Position numbers and translations under genes: made by a program | Source of the DNA: Sphaerisporangium rufum | GTDB taxonomy: Bacteria; Actinomycetota; Actinomycetes; Streptosporangiales; Streptosporangiaceae | Assembly: GCF_016863395.1 (NCBI RefSeq) | Contig: NZ_BOOU01000055.1 | Coordinates: 1-64,000, forward strand | DNA: 64,000 bases | Direction of reading: 5' to 3' | Shown here: positions 16,030-24,649 of the stretch, piece after piece | Layout of the letters: the number at the start of each line of letters is the position of its first letter | Position numbering within the stretch: position 1 is the first letter of the stretch | The notes under the pieces: model-generated | The model's input: the letters and a program-made list of their open reading frames with translations, nothing else | Told to the model about the DNA's origin: nothing | The model's database searches: none

Positions 16030-16479
16030 ATGACCGAGCCGGCGCGAGGCGCGATCTCCTCCGGGTACGGGGCGCGGGCTCCGGCGGCCCGCGAGTCCGG
16101 CGGCAACCTCGGCGACATCCTGGAACGGGTGCTCGACCGCGGGGTGGTGATCGTCGGCGACATCCGGGTGAACCTGCTGGACATCGAACTGCTCACCATC
16201 AAGCTGCGGCTGCTCATCGCGTCGGTGGACACCGCCCGCGAGCTCGGCATCGACTGGTGGGAGCACGACCCGTGGCTGAGCTCGGGCGAGCGCGACCTGG
16301 TGGAGGAGAACCGGCGGCTGCGCCGCCGGCTGGCCGCCGCCGAGGACCTGGCGGAGTTCGCCGAGGAGGAGCCGGGGCGGCGGGAGGCCGTCGAACCGGC
16401 CCGCGGGCCGGGAAGATCCCGGCATCGCGAGGACCCGGGCACCCCCGCCCGCCGGCGGCGCGAGGACCGGGATGGCTGA
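16030..16479 (+). CDS. gvpJ: Gas vesicle protein GvpJ (GvpA-like)
   Basis: The 149-residue protein has the GvpA/J fold at residues about 25-70 (LGDILERVLDRGVVIVGDIR, LLDIELLTIKLRLLIASVDTA), followed by the J-type GIDWWEHDPWLS motif and a charged helical tail. GvpJ is a minor shell or tip protein that influences vesicle shape. Its ATG lies three bases after the gvpO stop, and its last eight bases overlap gvpL. Confidence 0.9.
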   Translation: MTEPARGAISSGYGARAPAARESGGNLGDILERVLDRGVVIVGDIRVNLLDIELLTIKLRLLIASVDTARELGIDWWEHDPWLSSGERDLVEENRRLRRRLAAAEDLAEFAEEEPGRREAVEPARGPGRSRHREDPGTPARRRREDRDG

Positions 16480-17509
16480 CCCCGGCCCGGTCACCGGGGG
16501 TCAGGAGCCGGCCGCCGGCACCGGGACCTACCTATACGCGATCGCGCGCGAGCCGGACCTGACCAGGGCGGCGGCGCCGCAGGAGCGGGCCGGCGCGGGC
16601 CGCCTGGCCGGGGTGCCCGGGGTGGCCGGCACACCGGTCCGGGCCCTTGGCCGCGGCGGGCTGGTCGCCTACGTGAGCACGGTGCCGCTCGACCGGTTCG
16701 GCGAGGAACCGCTGCGGCGCTCGCTGGAGGACCTGGAGTGGCTCGGCGAGACGGCCCGTGCCCACCACCGGGTGGTGGCGGCGGTCGCCGCGCGGGCGGC
16801 CGCCGCGCCGGTCCGGCTGGTCACCGTCTACCGCGACGACGAGCAGGTCACCGCGCTGCTGGAGCGCCGGCACGACGAGCTGGCCGCGCTGCTGGACGAT
16901 GTCGCGGGCCGCCAGGAGTGGGGGGTGAAGATGTACGCCGCCGCCCCGGACGCCGGGACGCCGGCTGCGCCCGGCGGCGGGGCCGGCCGGCATGACGACA
17001 CCACGGCTGAGGGAGCGGCCGGATCGGGCCGGGCCGCGGCGCACCCGTCGGCGCGGGGCACGGCGGCGGTACCGGGAAGACGGCCCGGGACGCCCGCGCC
17101 GGAGACGGGCCGGGCGGCGACCGCACCGCAAGCGGAGCACGCGAGCGGTGCCGCGGCCGACGCGGCCGGCGGACGACCGGGGACGGAGTACCTGCGGCGG
17201 CGCCAGGCGGGGCTGCGCGTCCGGGAACGGTCGCGGCAGGCCGCGGCCGAGCGCGCCGAACGGGCGCACCGAGCGCTGTCGGCGGTCGCGGTGGCGAGCC
17301 GCCGGCACCGGCCACAGGACCCACGGCTGTCCGGCCGCCAGGAGATCATGCTGCTTAACGGGGCCTATCTGGTGGACACCGACCGCGGCGCGGAGTTCGC
17401 CGCCGCCGTGGCCGCGCTGCGCGAGCCGGATGTGGAGTTCGAGCTCACCGGCCCGTGGGCTCCGTACTCGTTCACCGAGACCGCGGCCGGGCCGCCCGAT
17501 GCGCGCTGA
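16472..17509 (+). CDS. gvpL: Gas vesicle protein GvpL (GvpF/L family) with long internal insert
   Basis: The 345-residue protein starts with the GvpF/L fold (GTYLYAIAREPDLTRA, VAYVSTVPLDRFGEEPLRRS, PVRLVTVYRDDEQVTALLE, WGVKMYAA) and ends with the expected FELTGPWAPYSF. Between about residues 160 and 260 a low-complexity Ala/Gly/Arg/Pro insert interrupts the domain before the helical RRRQAGLRVRERSRQAA stretch. Paired with GvpF, it acts in assembly. The insert is in frame and codon use does not change, so I treat it as a natural linker rather than a lesion. Confidence 0.9.
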   Translation: MADPGPVTGGQEPAAGTGTYLYAIAREPDLTRAAAPQERAGAGRLAGVPGVAGTPVRALGRGGLVAYVSTVPLDRFGEEPLRRSLEDLEWLGETARAHHRVVAAVAARAAAAPVRLVTVYRDDEQVTALLERRHDELAALLDDVAGRQEWGVKMYAAAPDAGTPAAPGGGAGRHDDTTAEGAAGSGRAAAHPSARGTAAVPGRRPGTPAPETGRAATAPQAEHASGAAADAAGGRPGTEYLRRRQAGLRVRERSRQAAAERAERAHRALSAVAVASRRHRPQDPRLSGRQEIMLLNGAYLVDTDRGAEFAAAVAALREPDVEFELTGPWAPYSFTETAAGPPDAR

Positions 17510-17586
17510 CCGGGGCCGGGCGGCGCCGGGCGCGGGCCGGCGGCCGGGCCGCCCGGCGGTGGCGGACCGGCGGGAGGCGGCGCGCG

Positions 17587-17979
17587 ATGCGCGATGAACC
17601 ACCGGCCGAGGCGTACCGGGTACCGCCCGAGCGGGTCGCCCTGGTCGACCTGCTGGACCGCCTGCTGGCCGGCGGAGTGGTGATCACCGGTGACGTCGTG
17701 CTGTCCATCGCCGACATCGATCTGGTCCGCATCTCGCTGCGCGCGCTGCTGGTCTCGGTCCGCGCCGGCCCGGCGCTGGAGCTGCCCGGCACCGGGCCGA
17801 CACCCGGCCTGGCGGCGGAGCCGACGGCACCAGGGGCCGCGACCACGATGGCGACAGGGACGGCGACAGGGACGGCGACGGGGGCGGGGACACCGCGCGA
17901 GTCCGGCGGCGGCACCGGGCCGGCCGCGGGCCGGGCCGACCGGCCCGCGGAGGCGAGCGTGCCGTGGAGCCGGCGGTGA
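17587..17979 (+). CDS. gvpS: Gas vesicle protein GvpS (GvpA/J family)
   Basis: The 130-residue protein carries a GvpA-like core at residues about 18-60 (VALVDLLDRLLAGGVVITGD, VVLSIADIDLVRISLRALLVSV), characteristic of actinomycete GvpS, a minor wall component. The second half is low complexity with a Thr-Gly-Thr-Ala repeat (near 17850-17890). ATG 17587 is preferred because the core follows at the usual distance; upstream in-frame starts would add an arginine-rich leader overlapping gvpL. Confidence 0.87.
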   Translation: MRDEPPAEAYRVPPERVALVDLLDRLLAGGVVITGDVVLSIADIDLVRISLRALLVSVRAGPALELPGTGPTPGLAAEPTAPGAATTMATGTATGTATGAGTPRESGGGTGPAAGRADRPAEASVPWSRR

Positions 17980-18344
17980 GCGGCCCCGGCCCGCCGCCTC
18001 CCCCGGTTCCCGGGCCCGGCGGGCCGGCGGGCCCGGGCGAGGAAGGCGGGCGGCCGTGGCGGATCCGGGCCGACCCCGAGTCGGTGGAGCGCGACCTGAC
18101 CCGGCTGGTGCTCACCCTGGTGGAGCTGGTGCGCCAGCTCGTCGAGCGGCAGAGCGTCCGGCGGATGGAGCAGGGCGACCTGTCCGACGATCAGGTCGAG
18201 ACGCTCGGGCTCACCCTGATGCGGCTGGAGGAGGCGATGACCGACCTGTGCGACCGGTTCGGCCTGACCCCGGCCGACCTCAACCTCGACCTCGGCCCGC
18301 TCGGCACCCTGCTGCCCACCGATCCCGCGGCCCCCGAGGAGTGA
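17976..18344 (+). CDS. gvpK: Gas vesicle protein GvpK
   Basis: After a Pro/Gly-rich leader of about 30 residues the GvpK domain fills the rest: IRADPESVERDLTRLVLTLV, ELVRQLVERQSVRRMEQG, LSDDQVETLGLTLMRLEEAM and DLNLDLGPLGTLL. GvpK is an assembly accessory protein and closes actinomycete gvp clusters. GTG 17976 overlaps the gvpS stop as GTGA with GTGGAG six bases upstream; GTG 17964 is an in-frame alternative. The convergent mshC gene ends seven bases beyond. Confidence 0.92.
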   Translation: MSGPGPPPPPVPGPGGPAGPGEEGGRPWRIRADPESVERDLTRLVLTLVELVRQLVERQSVRRMEQGDLSDDQVETLGLTLMRLEEAMTDLCDRFGLTPADLNLDLGPLGTLLPTDPAAPEE

Positions 18345-18351
18345 AGGACGC

Positions 18352-19575
18352 TCAGAGCAGGATCCCGAGCAGCGTGTCGGCGGTGGCGCGGACCAGGGCG
18401 GGGGCGCCGGGATCGGTGCGGTCGCCGGCAGCGGCGCCGGCGGCCCAGGCGTCCACCGCGGCGAGCGCGCCCGGCGCGTCCAGGTCGTCGGCCAGGCGTT
18501 CGCGGACCGCCCGCAGCAGCGCCCGGCCGTCGGGTCCGGCCGGCCCGGATACCGCCGCCCGCCAGGTGGCCAGGCGTCGCTCCGCGGTGTCGATCTGGTC
18601 GGGGGTCCACTCCCAGTCGGCGCGGTAGTGGTGGGCCAGCAGCGCCAGCCGCACGGCCATCGGGTCGTGCCGTTCCCGCATCCGGGAGACGAAGACCAGG
18701 TTGCCCCGCGACTTGGACATCTTCTCTCCGTGCAGGGCGACCATGCCGGCGTGCACGTACGCCTTGGCGAACGGCCACTCCCCGGTGGCGACGTGGCCTT
18801 CGCTCGCGCCCATCTCGTGGTGCGGGAAGATCAGATCCGAGCCGCCGCCGGACACGTCGAACCCGCTGCCGAGGCTGCCGAGCGCGATGGTGGTGCACTC
18901 GACGTGCCAGCCGGGCCGGCCGGGTCCGAGCGGCGAGGGCCAGGACGGCTCGCCGGGGCGCTCGGCGCGCCACAGCAGCCAGTCGAGCGGATGCCGCTTG
19001 CCGGCCCGAGCGGGGTCGCCGCCGCGCTCGGCGAACAGCTCCAGCATCTTCTCCTCGGAGTAGCCGGAGACGGCGCCGAACTTGGGGGCGGCGGCCGTGG
19101 AGAAGTAGACGTCCCGGTCGACCTCGTAGGTCGCGCCCTTGTCCTTCAGCCGCAGGATGAGCTCGGCGACCTGGTCCACCACCTCGGTGACCGCGACGTA
19201 GTCGTCCGGGGGCAGCACGCGCAGCGCCTCCATGTCGGTGCGGAACAGCTGGATCTCCCGCTCGGCGAGATCGCGCCAGTCCACCCCGGTCCGCTCGGCG
19301 CGCTCGAGCAGCGGGTCGTCCACGTCGGTGGCGTTCTGGCAGAAGCGCACGCGGTGCCCCGCGTCGCGCCAGACCCGGTTGACCAGGTCGAACGCCAGGT
19401 AGGTGTTGGCGTGGCCGAGGTGGGTGGCGTCGTAGGGGGTGATGCCGCAGACGTACATCCGGGCCTTCGGCCCCGCGGACGTCTCCCTGATCTGTCGGGA
19501 CGAGGTGTCGTACAGCCGCAGCGGGAGGCCGCCGCCGGGCAGGGAGGACATCTTCGGAGCAGACCACGATCGCAT
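18352..19575 (-). CDS. mshC: L-cysteine:1D-myo-inosityl 2-amino-2-deoxy-alpha-D-glucopyranoside ligase MshC
   Basis: The 407-residue enzyme is a cysteinyl-tRNA synthetase homologue that joins cysteine to GlcN-Ins in mycothiol synthesis. The zinc/cysteine site begins with Cys43 ([19 protein letters not shown]), which also contains the HIGH-like motif. WHVECTTIA supplies another zinc cysteine, and EKMSKSRGN is the KMSKS loop near residue 285. It lacks the long tRNA-binding C-terminal domain of CysS. I start at ATG 19575 ([16 protein letters not shown]), matching MshC N-termini; the frame is open to 19680. Mycothiol confirms an actinobacterial host. Confidence 0.93.
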   Translation of the reverse strand: MRSWSAPKMSSLPGGGLPLRLYDTSSRQIRETSAGPKARMYVCGITPYDATHLGHANTYLAFDLVNRVWRDAGHRVRFCQNATDVDDPLLERAERTGVDWRDLAEREIQLFRTDMEALRVLPPDDYVAVTEVVDQVAELILRLKDKGATYEVDRDVYFSTAAAPKFGAVSGYSEEKMLELFAERGGDPARAGKRHPLDWLLWRAERPGEPSWPSPLGPGRPGWHVECTTIALGSLGSGFDVSGGGSDLIFPHHEMGASEGHVATGEWPFAKAYVHAGMVALHGEKMSKSRGNLVFVSRMRERHDPMAVRLALLAHHYRADWEWTPDQIDTAERRLATWRAAVSGPAGPDGRALLRAVRERLADDLDAPGALAAVDAWAAGAAAGDRTDPGAPALVRATADTLLGILL

Positions 19576-19753
19576 GGTCCTGAGCCTATCCGTGCGGTCT
19601 TGAGGAGCGATGCGCCCGGTGTCTATTCTGCGACAGCAGAAATCAGTGTTGCTGATGATATGAAAAGTTAGTTTCGTCACGTTCCACCGTGGCAGAATCT
19701 TCCCGCACAGTCGGGGGTCCGGCTCAGCAATTCCATGCCGAGGGAGAGCGCAC

Positions 19754-21757
19754 TTGCCGGCTTTCAGGGCGTTAGACCCCGCCGATCCCAGGGAGATCGC
19801 CTCCTATGTGATCACCGGGCGGATCGGCGAAGGCGGTCAGGGCGTCGTGTACGCCGCCGAGGCCCCCTCCGGCGATCGGGTGGCGGTCAAGCTGCTGCAC
19901 CGGCAGCTGTCGGGGGACGCCCAGGTACGCCGGGCGTTCGGCGCCGAGCTGCGCCAGGCGCAGCGGGTGACCAGTCCGCGGGTGGCCCGGGTGCTCGCCT
20001 ACGGCCTGCACGAGCGCCGGCTGTACTACGCGTGCGAGTACATCGACGGTCCCGCGCTGCGAGAGCTGGTGGCCCGGCAGGGGCCGCGCCCGGCGGTGGA
20101 GCAGGCCGAGCTGGCGCTGGCCACGCTGGCCGCGCTCGCCTCGATCCACGACGCCGGCAGCCACCACGGCGACCTGCGCCCCGCCTCGGTGGTGATGGGC
20201 CCGGACGGGCCGCGGCTCATCGACCTGGGCGCGGCCCGCGCGCTGGCGAGCCGCGCGGCGGGCGGCCGGCCGGCCGAGGCGCTGCCGTACACCGCCCCCG
20301 AGCAGCTGGCGGGCACGGCGGCCGACTCCTCGGGCCCGGCGGCCGACATGTTCGCCTGGGCCGGCACCATGATCTTCGCGGCCTCCGGGCGGCCGCCGTT
20401 CGACGGGGACGCCCAGCAGGCGGTGGCCGACCAGATCCTGAACGGCGCCGCGGACCTGTCGGCGCTCGGCGGCCGGATCCGCGACGCGGTGGCCGCCTGC
20501 CTGGACAAGACCCCGTCCCGGCGCCCGGCGGCCCGGCAGCTGCTGGAACGGCTGCAGGGCGTGCGCCTGGACCCGGGGCCGGTCATCCGGCCGGCGGCCG
20601 GCGACCGGCCGGCCGCACCACCCGCCTGGCCGGAGGCTCCGGCCGCCGGGGCGATGCCCGCCACCGGCTCCTACTGGACCCGGCCACCCGCACCCGACGG
20701 ACCGCCCACCCCGGTACCCCTGCCCGAGGGGATGCCCGCCACCGGCTCCTACTGGACCCGGCCGCCCGCACCCGACGGCCCGCCCACCCCGGCGCCCGGC
20801 GGCATGCCGCCCACCCCGGCGCCTCGCGGCATGCCCGCCACCGGCGAGTACCGCATGCCGCCGGACGACTTCGCCGGGCCGGCCACGCCCGCCGAGATCG
20901 TGTCGATGACCGGGGACCACTGGACGCCGCCGGCGCCCCCGGTGCCGGCCGGCGACCCGCTCGCCGCCACCGGGACGTACCGGATGCCGCCCCCGCCCGC
21001 CGGACGCCCCGGCGCCCGGGAGTACCAGGGCCCCATCCCGCTGAGCTCCAGCCCGCTGTGGCCGCGCGACCGGACGCTGCCCACGCCCGCCGAGTTCGCC
21101 ACCGACCCGGCCGAGCGCCCGGGTGGCGGCGTCGCCGCACCGCCGCGACCGGCGGAACTGGTTTTGACCGACCCGCCGCGGCGGGCGGCCCGGCCGGCCC
21201 GCCGCCGGCGCCGCGGCCAGGCGGTGGCGGCGATCGGCGCGGCCGGCGGCCTGCTCGCACTCGCCTTCGCCTTCGGAGCCGGCGGCGACCCCGGCGAGCG
21301 GCCGCCGCGGAACGTCCCGGGCGCCGCCCCGCCGGTCCCGAGCCCGCCCGCCGTCAGCGGCACCCCGGAGGCCGCCTCGTCCGAGCCGCCCACCGCGGTG
21401 CCCTCGCCGTCGGTGTCACCGCCGATGGAGTCGGTGCGGGCGGTGCCGAGCTGGGGCACCAGCACGGTGCGGGCCCCGGAGCCGCGGCTGGTGGTCACCC
21501 CGGTGAAGACCCGGGTCGATTCGGACTTCATCTTCTACGTGAACATCACCCTCAAGGCCCGCGGCGGGCCGGTGAACTGGCGGGCCTCGATCACCGAGGG
21601 GTCGGTGCTCAGCTCGGACCGCGGCACGATCAAGGCCGGCGGCTCCACCGTGATCACCGCCTACGGCCCGACGTTCTGCAGCACCTCGGTGGTGCGGTTC
21701 ACCTCCAACGGCGGCGACCGGACCGTGACGATCACCTGGGGCGGCGTGCTCTGCTGA
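19754..21757 (+). CDS. Transmembrane serine/threonine protein kinase with altered catalytic loop
   Basis: The 667-residue protein has an N-terminal kinase domain (residues about 16-275) with glycine loop [12 protein letters not shown], Lys46 in VAVKLL, catalytic loop [10 protein letters not shown] and DLG (157-159). A proline-rich linker (about 290-480) contains two near-identical 26-residue repeats, then comes one TM helix at about 488-508, then a roughly 150-residue external domain. The usual HRDLKPxN is changed: Arg to Gly139 and Lys to Arg142, with Ser in place of the metal-binding Asn. Asp140 is kept, so activity is possible but may be weak. Start TTG 19754 follows GAGGGAG by 8 bases. 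Confidence 0.85.
   Translation: MPAFRALDPADPREIASYVITGRIGEGGQGVVYAAEAPSGDRVAVKLLHRQLSGDAQVRRAFGAELRQAQRVTSPRVARVLAYGLHERRLYYACEYIDGPALRELVARQGPRPAVEQAELALATLAALASIHDAGSHHGDLRPASVVMGPDGPRLIDLGAARALASRAAGGRPAEALPYTAPEQLAGTAADSSGPAADMFAWAGTMIFAASGRPPFDGDAQQAVADQILNGAADLSALGGRIRDAVAACLDKTPSRRPAARQLLERLQGVRLDPGPVIRPAAGDRPAAPPAWPEAPAAGAMPATGSYWTRPPAPDGPPTPVPLPEGMPATGSYWTRPPAPDGPPTPAPGGMPPTPAPRGMPATGEYRMPPDDFAGPATPAEIVSMTGDHWTPPAPPVPAGDPLAATGTYRMPPPPAGRPGAREYQGPIPLSSSPLWPRDRTLPTPAEFATDPAERPGGGVAAPPRPAELVLTDPPRRAARPARRRRRGQAVAAIGAAGGLLALAFAFGAGGDPGERPPRNVPGAAPPVPSPPAVSGTPEAASSEPPTAVPSPSVSPPMESVRAVPSWGTSTVRAPEPRLVVTPVKTRVDSDFIFYVNITLKARGGPVNWRASITEGSVLSSDRGTIKAGGSTVITAYGPTFCSTSVVRFTSNGGDRTVTITWGGVLC
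20653..20791 (+). repeat. Two 78-base in-frame repeats in the kinase linker
   Basis: About 61 bases beginning GATGCCCGCCACCGGCTCCT at 20653 recur at 20731 with a few third-position changes, a 78-base (26-codon) period. The encoded unit begins [21 protein letters not shown] degenerate third unit ([13 protein letters not shown]) follows near 20830. The repeats lie between kinase domain and TM helix and probably arose by slippage. Confidence 0.8.
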
Positions 21758-21775
21758 GCCGCCCGTCCGCCCCGC

Positions 21776-22513
21776 TCAGCCGGCGGGCAGCACGGGATAC
21801 CAGGCGGACACGTCGGCCGGGCGCGCGCTGAACTCATAGCGCAGCGCGCCCGGCGCCAGCGCGGCCAGCGTGAGCGATGAGGTGCCCCACACCTGCCCGC
21901 CCGGCAGCTCCCGCCGGACCACCAGCGCCCGCGGGTCGGCGGCGGCCAGGCCCGCGCCGGAGGTCAGCTCCCGCCACGGATCCCACGAGCCGTTCCCCGC
22001 GTCCCGCGCCGAGGGGCGCGACGCCGCGGCGAACAGCGGGCGGAAGTACGCGACCCTCGGATGGTCATCGCCACGCGCCCAGCCCGCGTTGACGATCATG
22101 TGCACGCCCGGCGGCAGGTCGCCGCCGGCCAGCCGCTCGCCGTCCCAGCTCCACAGCCGCACCGCGTCCGGGGTGGCCAGCAGCAGGTGGAAGGGGTCGT
22201 AGCGGCTCAGGTCGACCTCGGGCGGGACGCCGGCCGCCGCGGTCCGCAGCGGCAGGTCGCCGCGGGAGCGCCGGCCGGCCGGGTCGGCGGGGCGGCCGTC
22301 GCCGTTCAGCAGCGCCGCCACCCGCGGGGCCGCCGGGTCGGCGGCGAGCCAGGTGCCGCCCGCCGACAGGTCGAGGCCGCCGAACAGCCCGGGAAAGCCC
22401 GGCCAGTGCGCGGCGGGCGGCCGCCACGGGCGGGTGACCAGCTCGTCCCGGACCCCGGCGAGCACCACCGGCGTCTCCGCACCGGGATCGAAGCCGACGA
22501 TGACCGTGCACAC
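21776..22513 (-). CDS. NRDE (TANGO2-like) family protein
   Basis: The 245-residue product starts CTVIVGFDPGAETPVVLAGVRDELVTRPW, matching NRDE-domain proteins. The eponymous Asn-Arg-Asp-Glu is here Val-Arg-Asp-Glu, an accepted variant. A conserved GLDLSAGGTWLAADPA stretch follows at residues about 50-65. Catalytic Cys2 is next to the start, as in N-terminal-nucleophile-like members. GTG 22513 is chosen because GAGGAGGG lies 7 bases upstream and because the family begins at the Cys. Bacterial roles are poorly defined. Confidence 0.82.
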   Translation of the reverse strand: MCTVIVGFDPGAETPVVLAGVRDELVTRPWRPPAAHWPGFPGLFGGLDLSAGGTWLAADPAAPRVAALLNGDGRPADPAGRRSRGDLPLRTAAAGVPPEVDLSRYDPFHLLLATPDAVRLWSWDGERLAGGDLPPGVHMIVNAGWARGDDHPRVAYFRPLFAAASRPSARDAGNGSWDPWRELTSGAGLAAADPRALVVRRELPGGQVWGTSSLTLAALAPGALRYEFSARPADVSAWYPVLPAG

Positions 22514-22594
22514 GTCCGTTCCCTCCTCATCGGTAGAGATGGACAACTTCCGCACGTCATGCCGAATTCCCACCCGCGCCGCGCGGCGGGCACC

Positions 22595-23359
22595 TCAGAT
22601 GGGGGGCCAGGGGATGGCGGGCCAGTCGTCGGAGGGGAAGGGATGGATGCCGGTGCTGAGCAGCCGGCGGACCCGCTCCCAGGTGGCCTCCACCTCGCGC
22701 AGGGTGAGCAGCTCGCGCAGCCGCCGCCCGAGCCGGCCGCGCTCGATGTCCCGCTCCAGCCGGGCCAGCACGTTGACCGCCTCGCGCGGCAGCGGCTTGC
22801 CGCGCCACTGCCACAGCACGGTGCGCAGCTTGTCCTCCGCGGAGAAGCACACCCCGTGGTCCACGCCGTAGACGTGGCCGTCCGGCAGCGGCAGCAGGTG
22901 CCCGCCCTTGCGGTCGGCGTTGTTGACCACCGCGTCGAAGACCGCCATCCGGCGCAGCGCCGGGTTGCGGCCGCGGATCAGCGTCATCAGGTCGGTCTCG
23001 GGGTCGGCGTCGATCCACAGCTGGCACATGCCCGGCCCGAAGGGGCCGTCGCGGTAGACGCTGGGCGGGACGATGCGCCAGCCGGTGGCCGCCGACACCT
23101 CGAAGGCCGCGACCTCGCGGGCCGCCAGCGTCCCGTCCGGGAAGTCCCACAGCGGCCGCTCGCCGCGCACCGGCTTGTACACGCACTCGGCGGTCAGGCC
23201 CTCCAGGCGGATGGTGCAGTAGAGCGTCATGTTGGTCGCCTCGACCAGCCGGCCGGCGACCTCGATGGTGCCCTCGCGCAGCAGGCGCAGGGCGGTGTCG
23301 TCGTCCAGTCCCGACGCACCGGGGATGCTGCTGAGCCGGGGGTCGCTCTCCGCACTCAC
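22595..23359 (-). CDS. SCO1664 family protein (PI3/PI4-kinase-like fold)
   Basis: The 254-residue protein matches an actinobacterial family named after Streptomyces SCO1664. Kinase-like features include GLTAECVYKPVRGERPLWDF (a nucleotide-binding lysine), RMAVFDAVVNNADRKGGHLLPLPDGHVYGVDHG (an NNADRKxxH catalytic-like loop and DHG metal motif) and a helical C-terminus. The GTG start overlaps the DUF3090 stop as GTGA. In many actinobacteria this gene is fixed next to DUF3090, a histidine phosphatase and mshC, as here. The substrate is unknown. Confidence 0.87.
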   Translation of the reverse strand: MSAESDPRLSSIPGASGLDDDTALRLLREGTIEVAGRLVEATNMTLYCTIRLEGLTAECVYKPVRGERPLWDFPDGTLAAREVAAFEVSAATGWRIVPPSVYRDGPFGPGMCQLWIDADPETDLMTLIRGRNPALRRMAVFDAVVNNADRKGGHLLPLPDGHVYGVDHGVCFSAEDKLRTVLWQWRGKPLPREAVNVLARLERDIERGRLGRRLRELLTLREVEATWERVRRLLSTGIHPFPSDDWPAIPWPPI

Positions 23360-23916
23360 GTAAGGCCCCCCCGGTGGCCGTTGAGCCGGACGCAGATATG
23401 ACCTTCGGGATCCAGCGGCTGCGCGCACAGCGGGCAGGGCGGCCGGCCGGCGGCGACCAGTTCCAGGGCGCGCTGGGTGAACGCACGGGCCGCCGCGGCG
23501 CTGATGTGCACCCGCAGCACCGCCGAGTCGGGATCCTCGGCCAGGACGTCCTCGTCGTCCTCGTCGTCATCGGTGGCCTCCTTGGCCTCGATGACGACCT
23601 GGGCGCTGTCGGGGTCCCAGGCCAGCGCCATGGTGCCCACCCGGAAGTCCTCGTCGATCGGCAGGTCGAGCGGCGCCTTGTCGGCCAGCTCCACCGGTGC
23701 CATCGCGGGCACCGGGGCGGTGCCGCCGCTGCGGCGCAGCACCTCGTCCAGCAGCTCGTCCAGCCGATCGGCCAGCACCGCGACCTGGAACTTCTCCAGC
23801 GCCACCGTCGTCATGCGCCCCTGACCACGGGCTTGCAGAAAGAAGGTGCGTGAGCCCGGTTGCCCCACGGCACCGGCCACGAACCTCTCTGGCGGATCGT
23901 AGTCGAAGACCGGCAT
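23356..23916 (-). CDS. DUF3090 family protein
   Basis: The 186-residue actinobacterial protein begins VFDYDPPERFVAGAVGQPGSRTFFLQA. It has an acidic linker (about residues 113-125) and ends with CPLCAQPLDPEGHIC, a CxxC/HxC pattern that could bind zinc. Function is unknown, but co-occurrence with the SCO1664-family gene (4-base overlap) and the histidine phosphatase upstream suggests one pathway. Confidence 0.87.
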   Translation of the reverse strand: MPVFDYDPPERFVAGAVGQPGSRTFFLQARGQGRMTTVALEKFQVAVLADRLDELLDEVLRRSGGTAPVPAMAPVELADKAPLDLPIDEDFRVGTMALAWDPDSAQVVIEAKEATDDDEDDEDVLAEDPDSAVLRVHISAAAARAFTQRALELVAAGRPPCPLCAQPLDPEGHICVRLNGHRGGLT

Positions 23917-23925
23917 AGCCCGACC

Positions 23926-24639
23926 TTACGCGGTCCCGGCTCCGCCGCCGACAGCGGCGTCGCTCTCGGTGGACATTTCTCCGCCGTCCGGCTCCGCCGG
24001 ACGCTCGGCCGATGGGGGTGGAGGTAGGAGATTCTCCACCCCGCCCCCCACATCATTCACCCGGAGGACGAACGGCCGCAGGGTGGTGTACCTGATCACG
24101 GTCAGCGACGCGGGGTCGGCGGTGATCCGCTGGAACTGGTCGAGGTGCACGCCGAGGGCGTCCGCCACGATCGCCTTGATCACGTCACCGTGGCTGCACA
24201 CCAGGTAGACCGCGTCGTCGCCCAGCTTGGCGTTCCAGTGCCGTACCCCGGCGACCGCGCGGCGCTGCACGCCGGCCAGCGACTCCCCGCCCGGGAAGAC
24301 CGCGGCGCTCGGGTGCTGCTGCACCACCCGCCAGAGCGGTTCCTTGGCCAGGTCCGCGAGCGGGCGGCCGGTCCAGTCGCCGTAGCCGCACTCGCCGAAC
24401 CGCTCGTCGCTCTGCACGGTGAGCCCGTCCCGGCCGGCCAGGACCGCCTCGGCGGTCTCCCGGCAGCGTTCGAGCGGGCTGGACACGATCGCGTCGAGGC
24501 GGACCGGCGCCAGCCGCTCCGCCAGGGCCGCCGCCTGTGCCCGGCCGCGCTCGTCCAGATGGACCTTCGGGGTCCAGCCGGCGAGCACCGGCCCGGTCAG
24601 GTCGGTGAGGCCGTGCCGCACCAGGAGCAGAGTGGTCAC
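23926..24639 (-). CDS. Histidine phosphatase family protein (MSMEG_4193-type phosphomutase-like)
   Basis: The 237-residue protein shows the phosphoglycerate-mutase-like core: LLLVRHGLTDLTGP (catalytic RHG), LDAIVSSPLERCRETAEAV (SSPL.R), FGECGYGDWTGRPL and VYLVCSHGDVIKAI (second catalytic His). Its C-terminal 40 residues are Pro/Gly-rich. It heads the DUF3090/SCO1664 group with 9 bases to the next gene, so it probably shares their transcript. The substrate cannot be told from sequence. Confidence 0.9.
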   Translation of the reverse strand: MTTLLLVRHGLTDLTGPVLAGWTPKVHLDERGRAQAAALAERLAPVRLDAIVSSPLERCRETAEAVLAGRDGLTVQSDERFGECGYGDWTGRPLADLAKEPLWRVVQQHPSAAVFPGGESLAGVQRRAVAGVRHWNAKLGDDAVYLVCSHGDVIKAIVADALGVHLDQFQRITADPASLTVIRYTTLRPFVLRVNDVGGGVENLLPPPPSAERPAEPDGGEMSTESDAAVGGGAGTA

Positions 24640-24649
24640 AGATCCCAGC

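Noticed and set aside
20653-20850. Possible CRISPR-like array
   Set aside because: The repeats are in-frame, contiguous coding repeats of a kinase linker with no spacers of constant length; no cas genes occur in the window.
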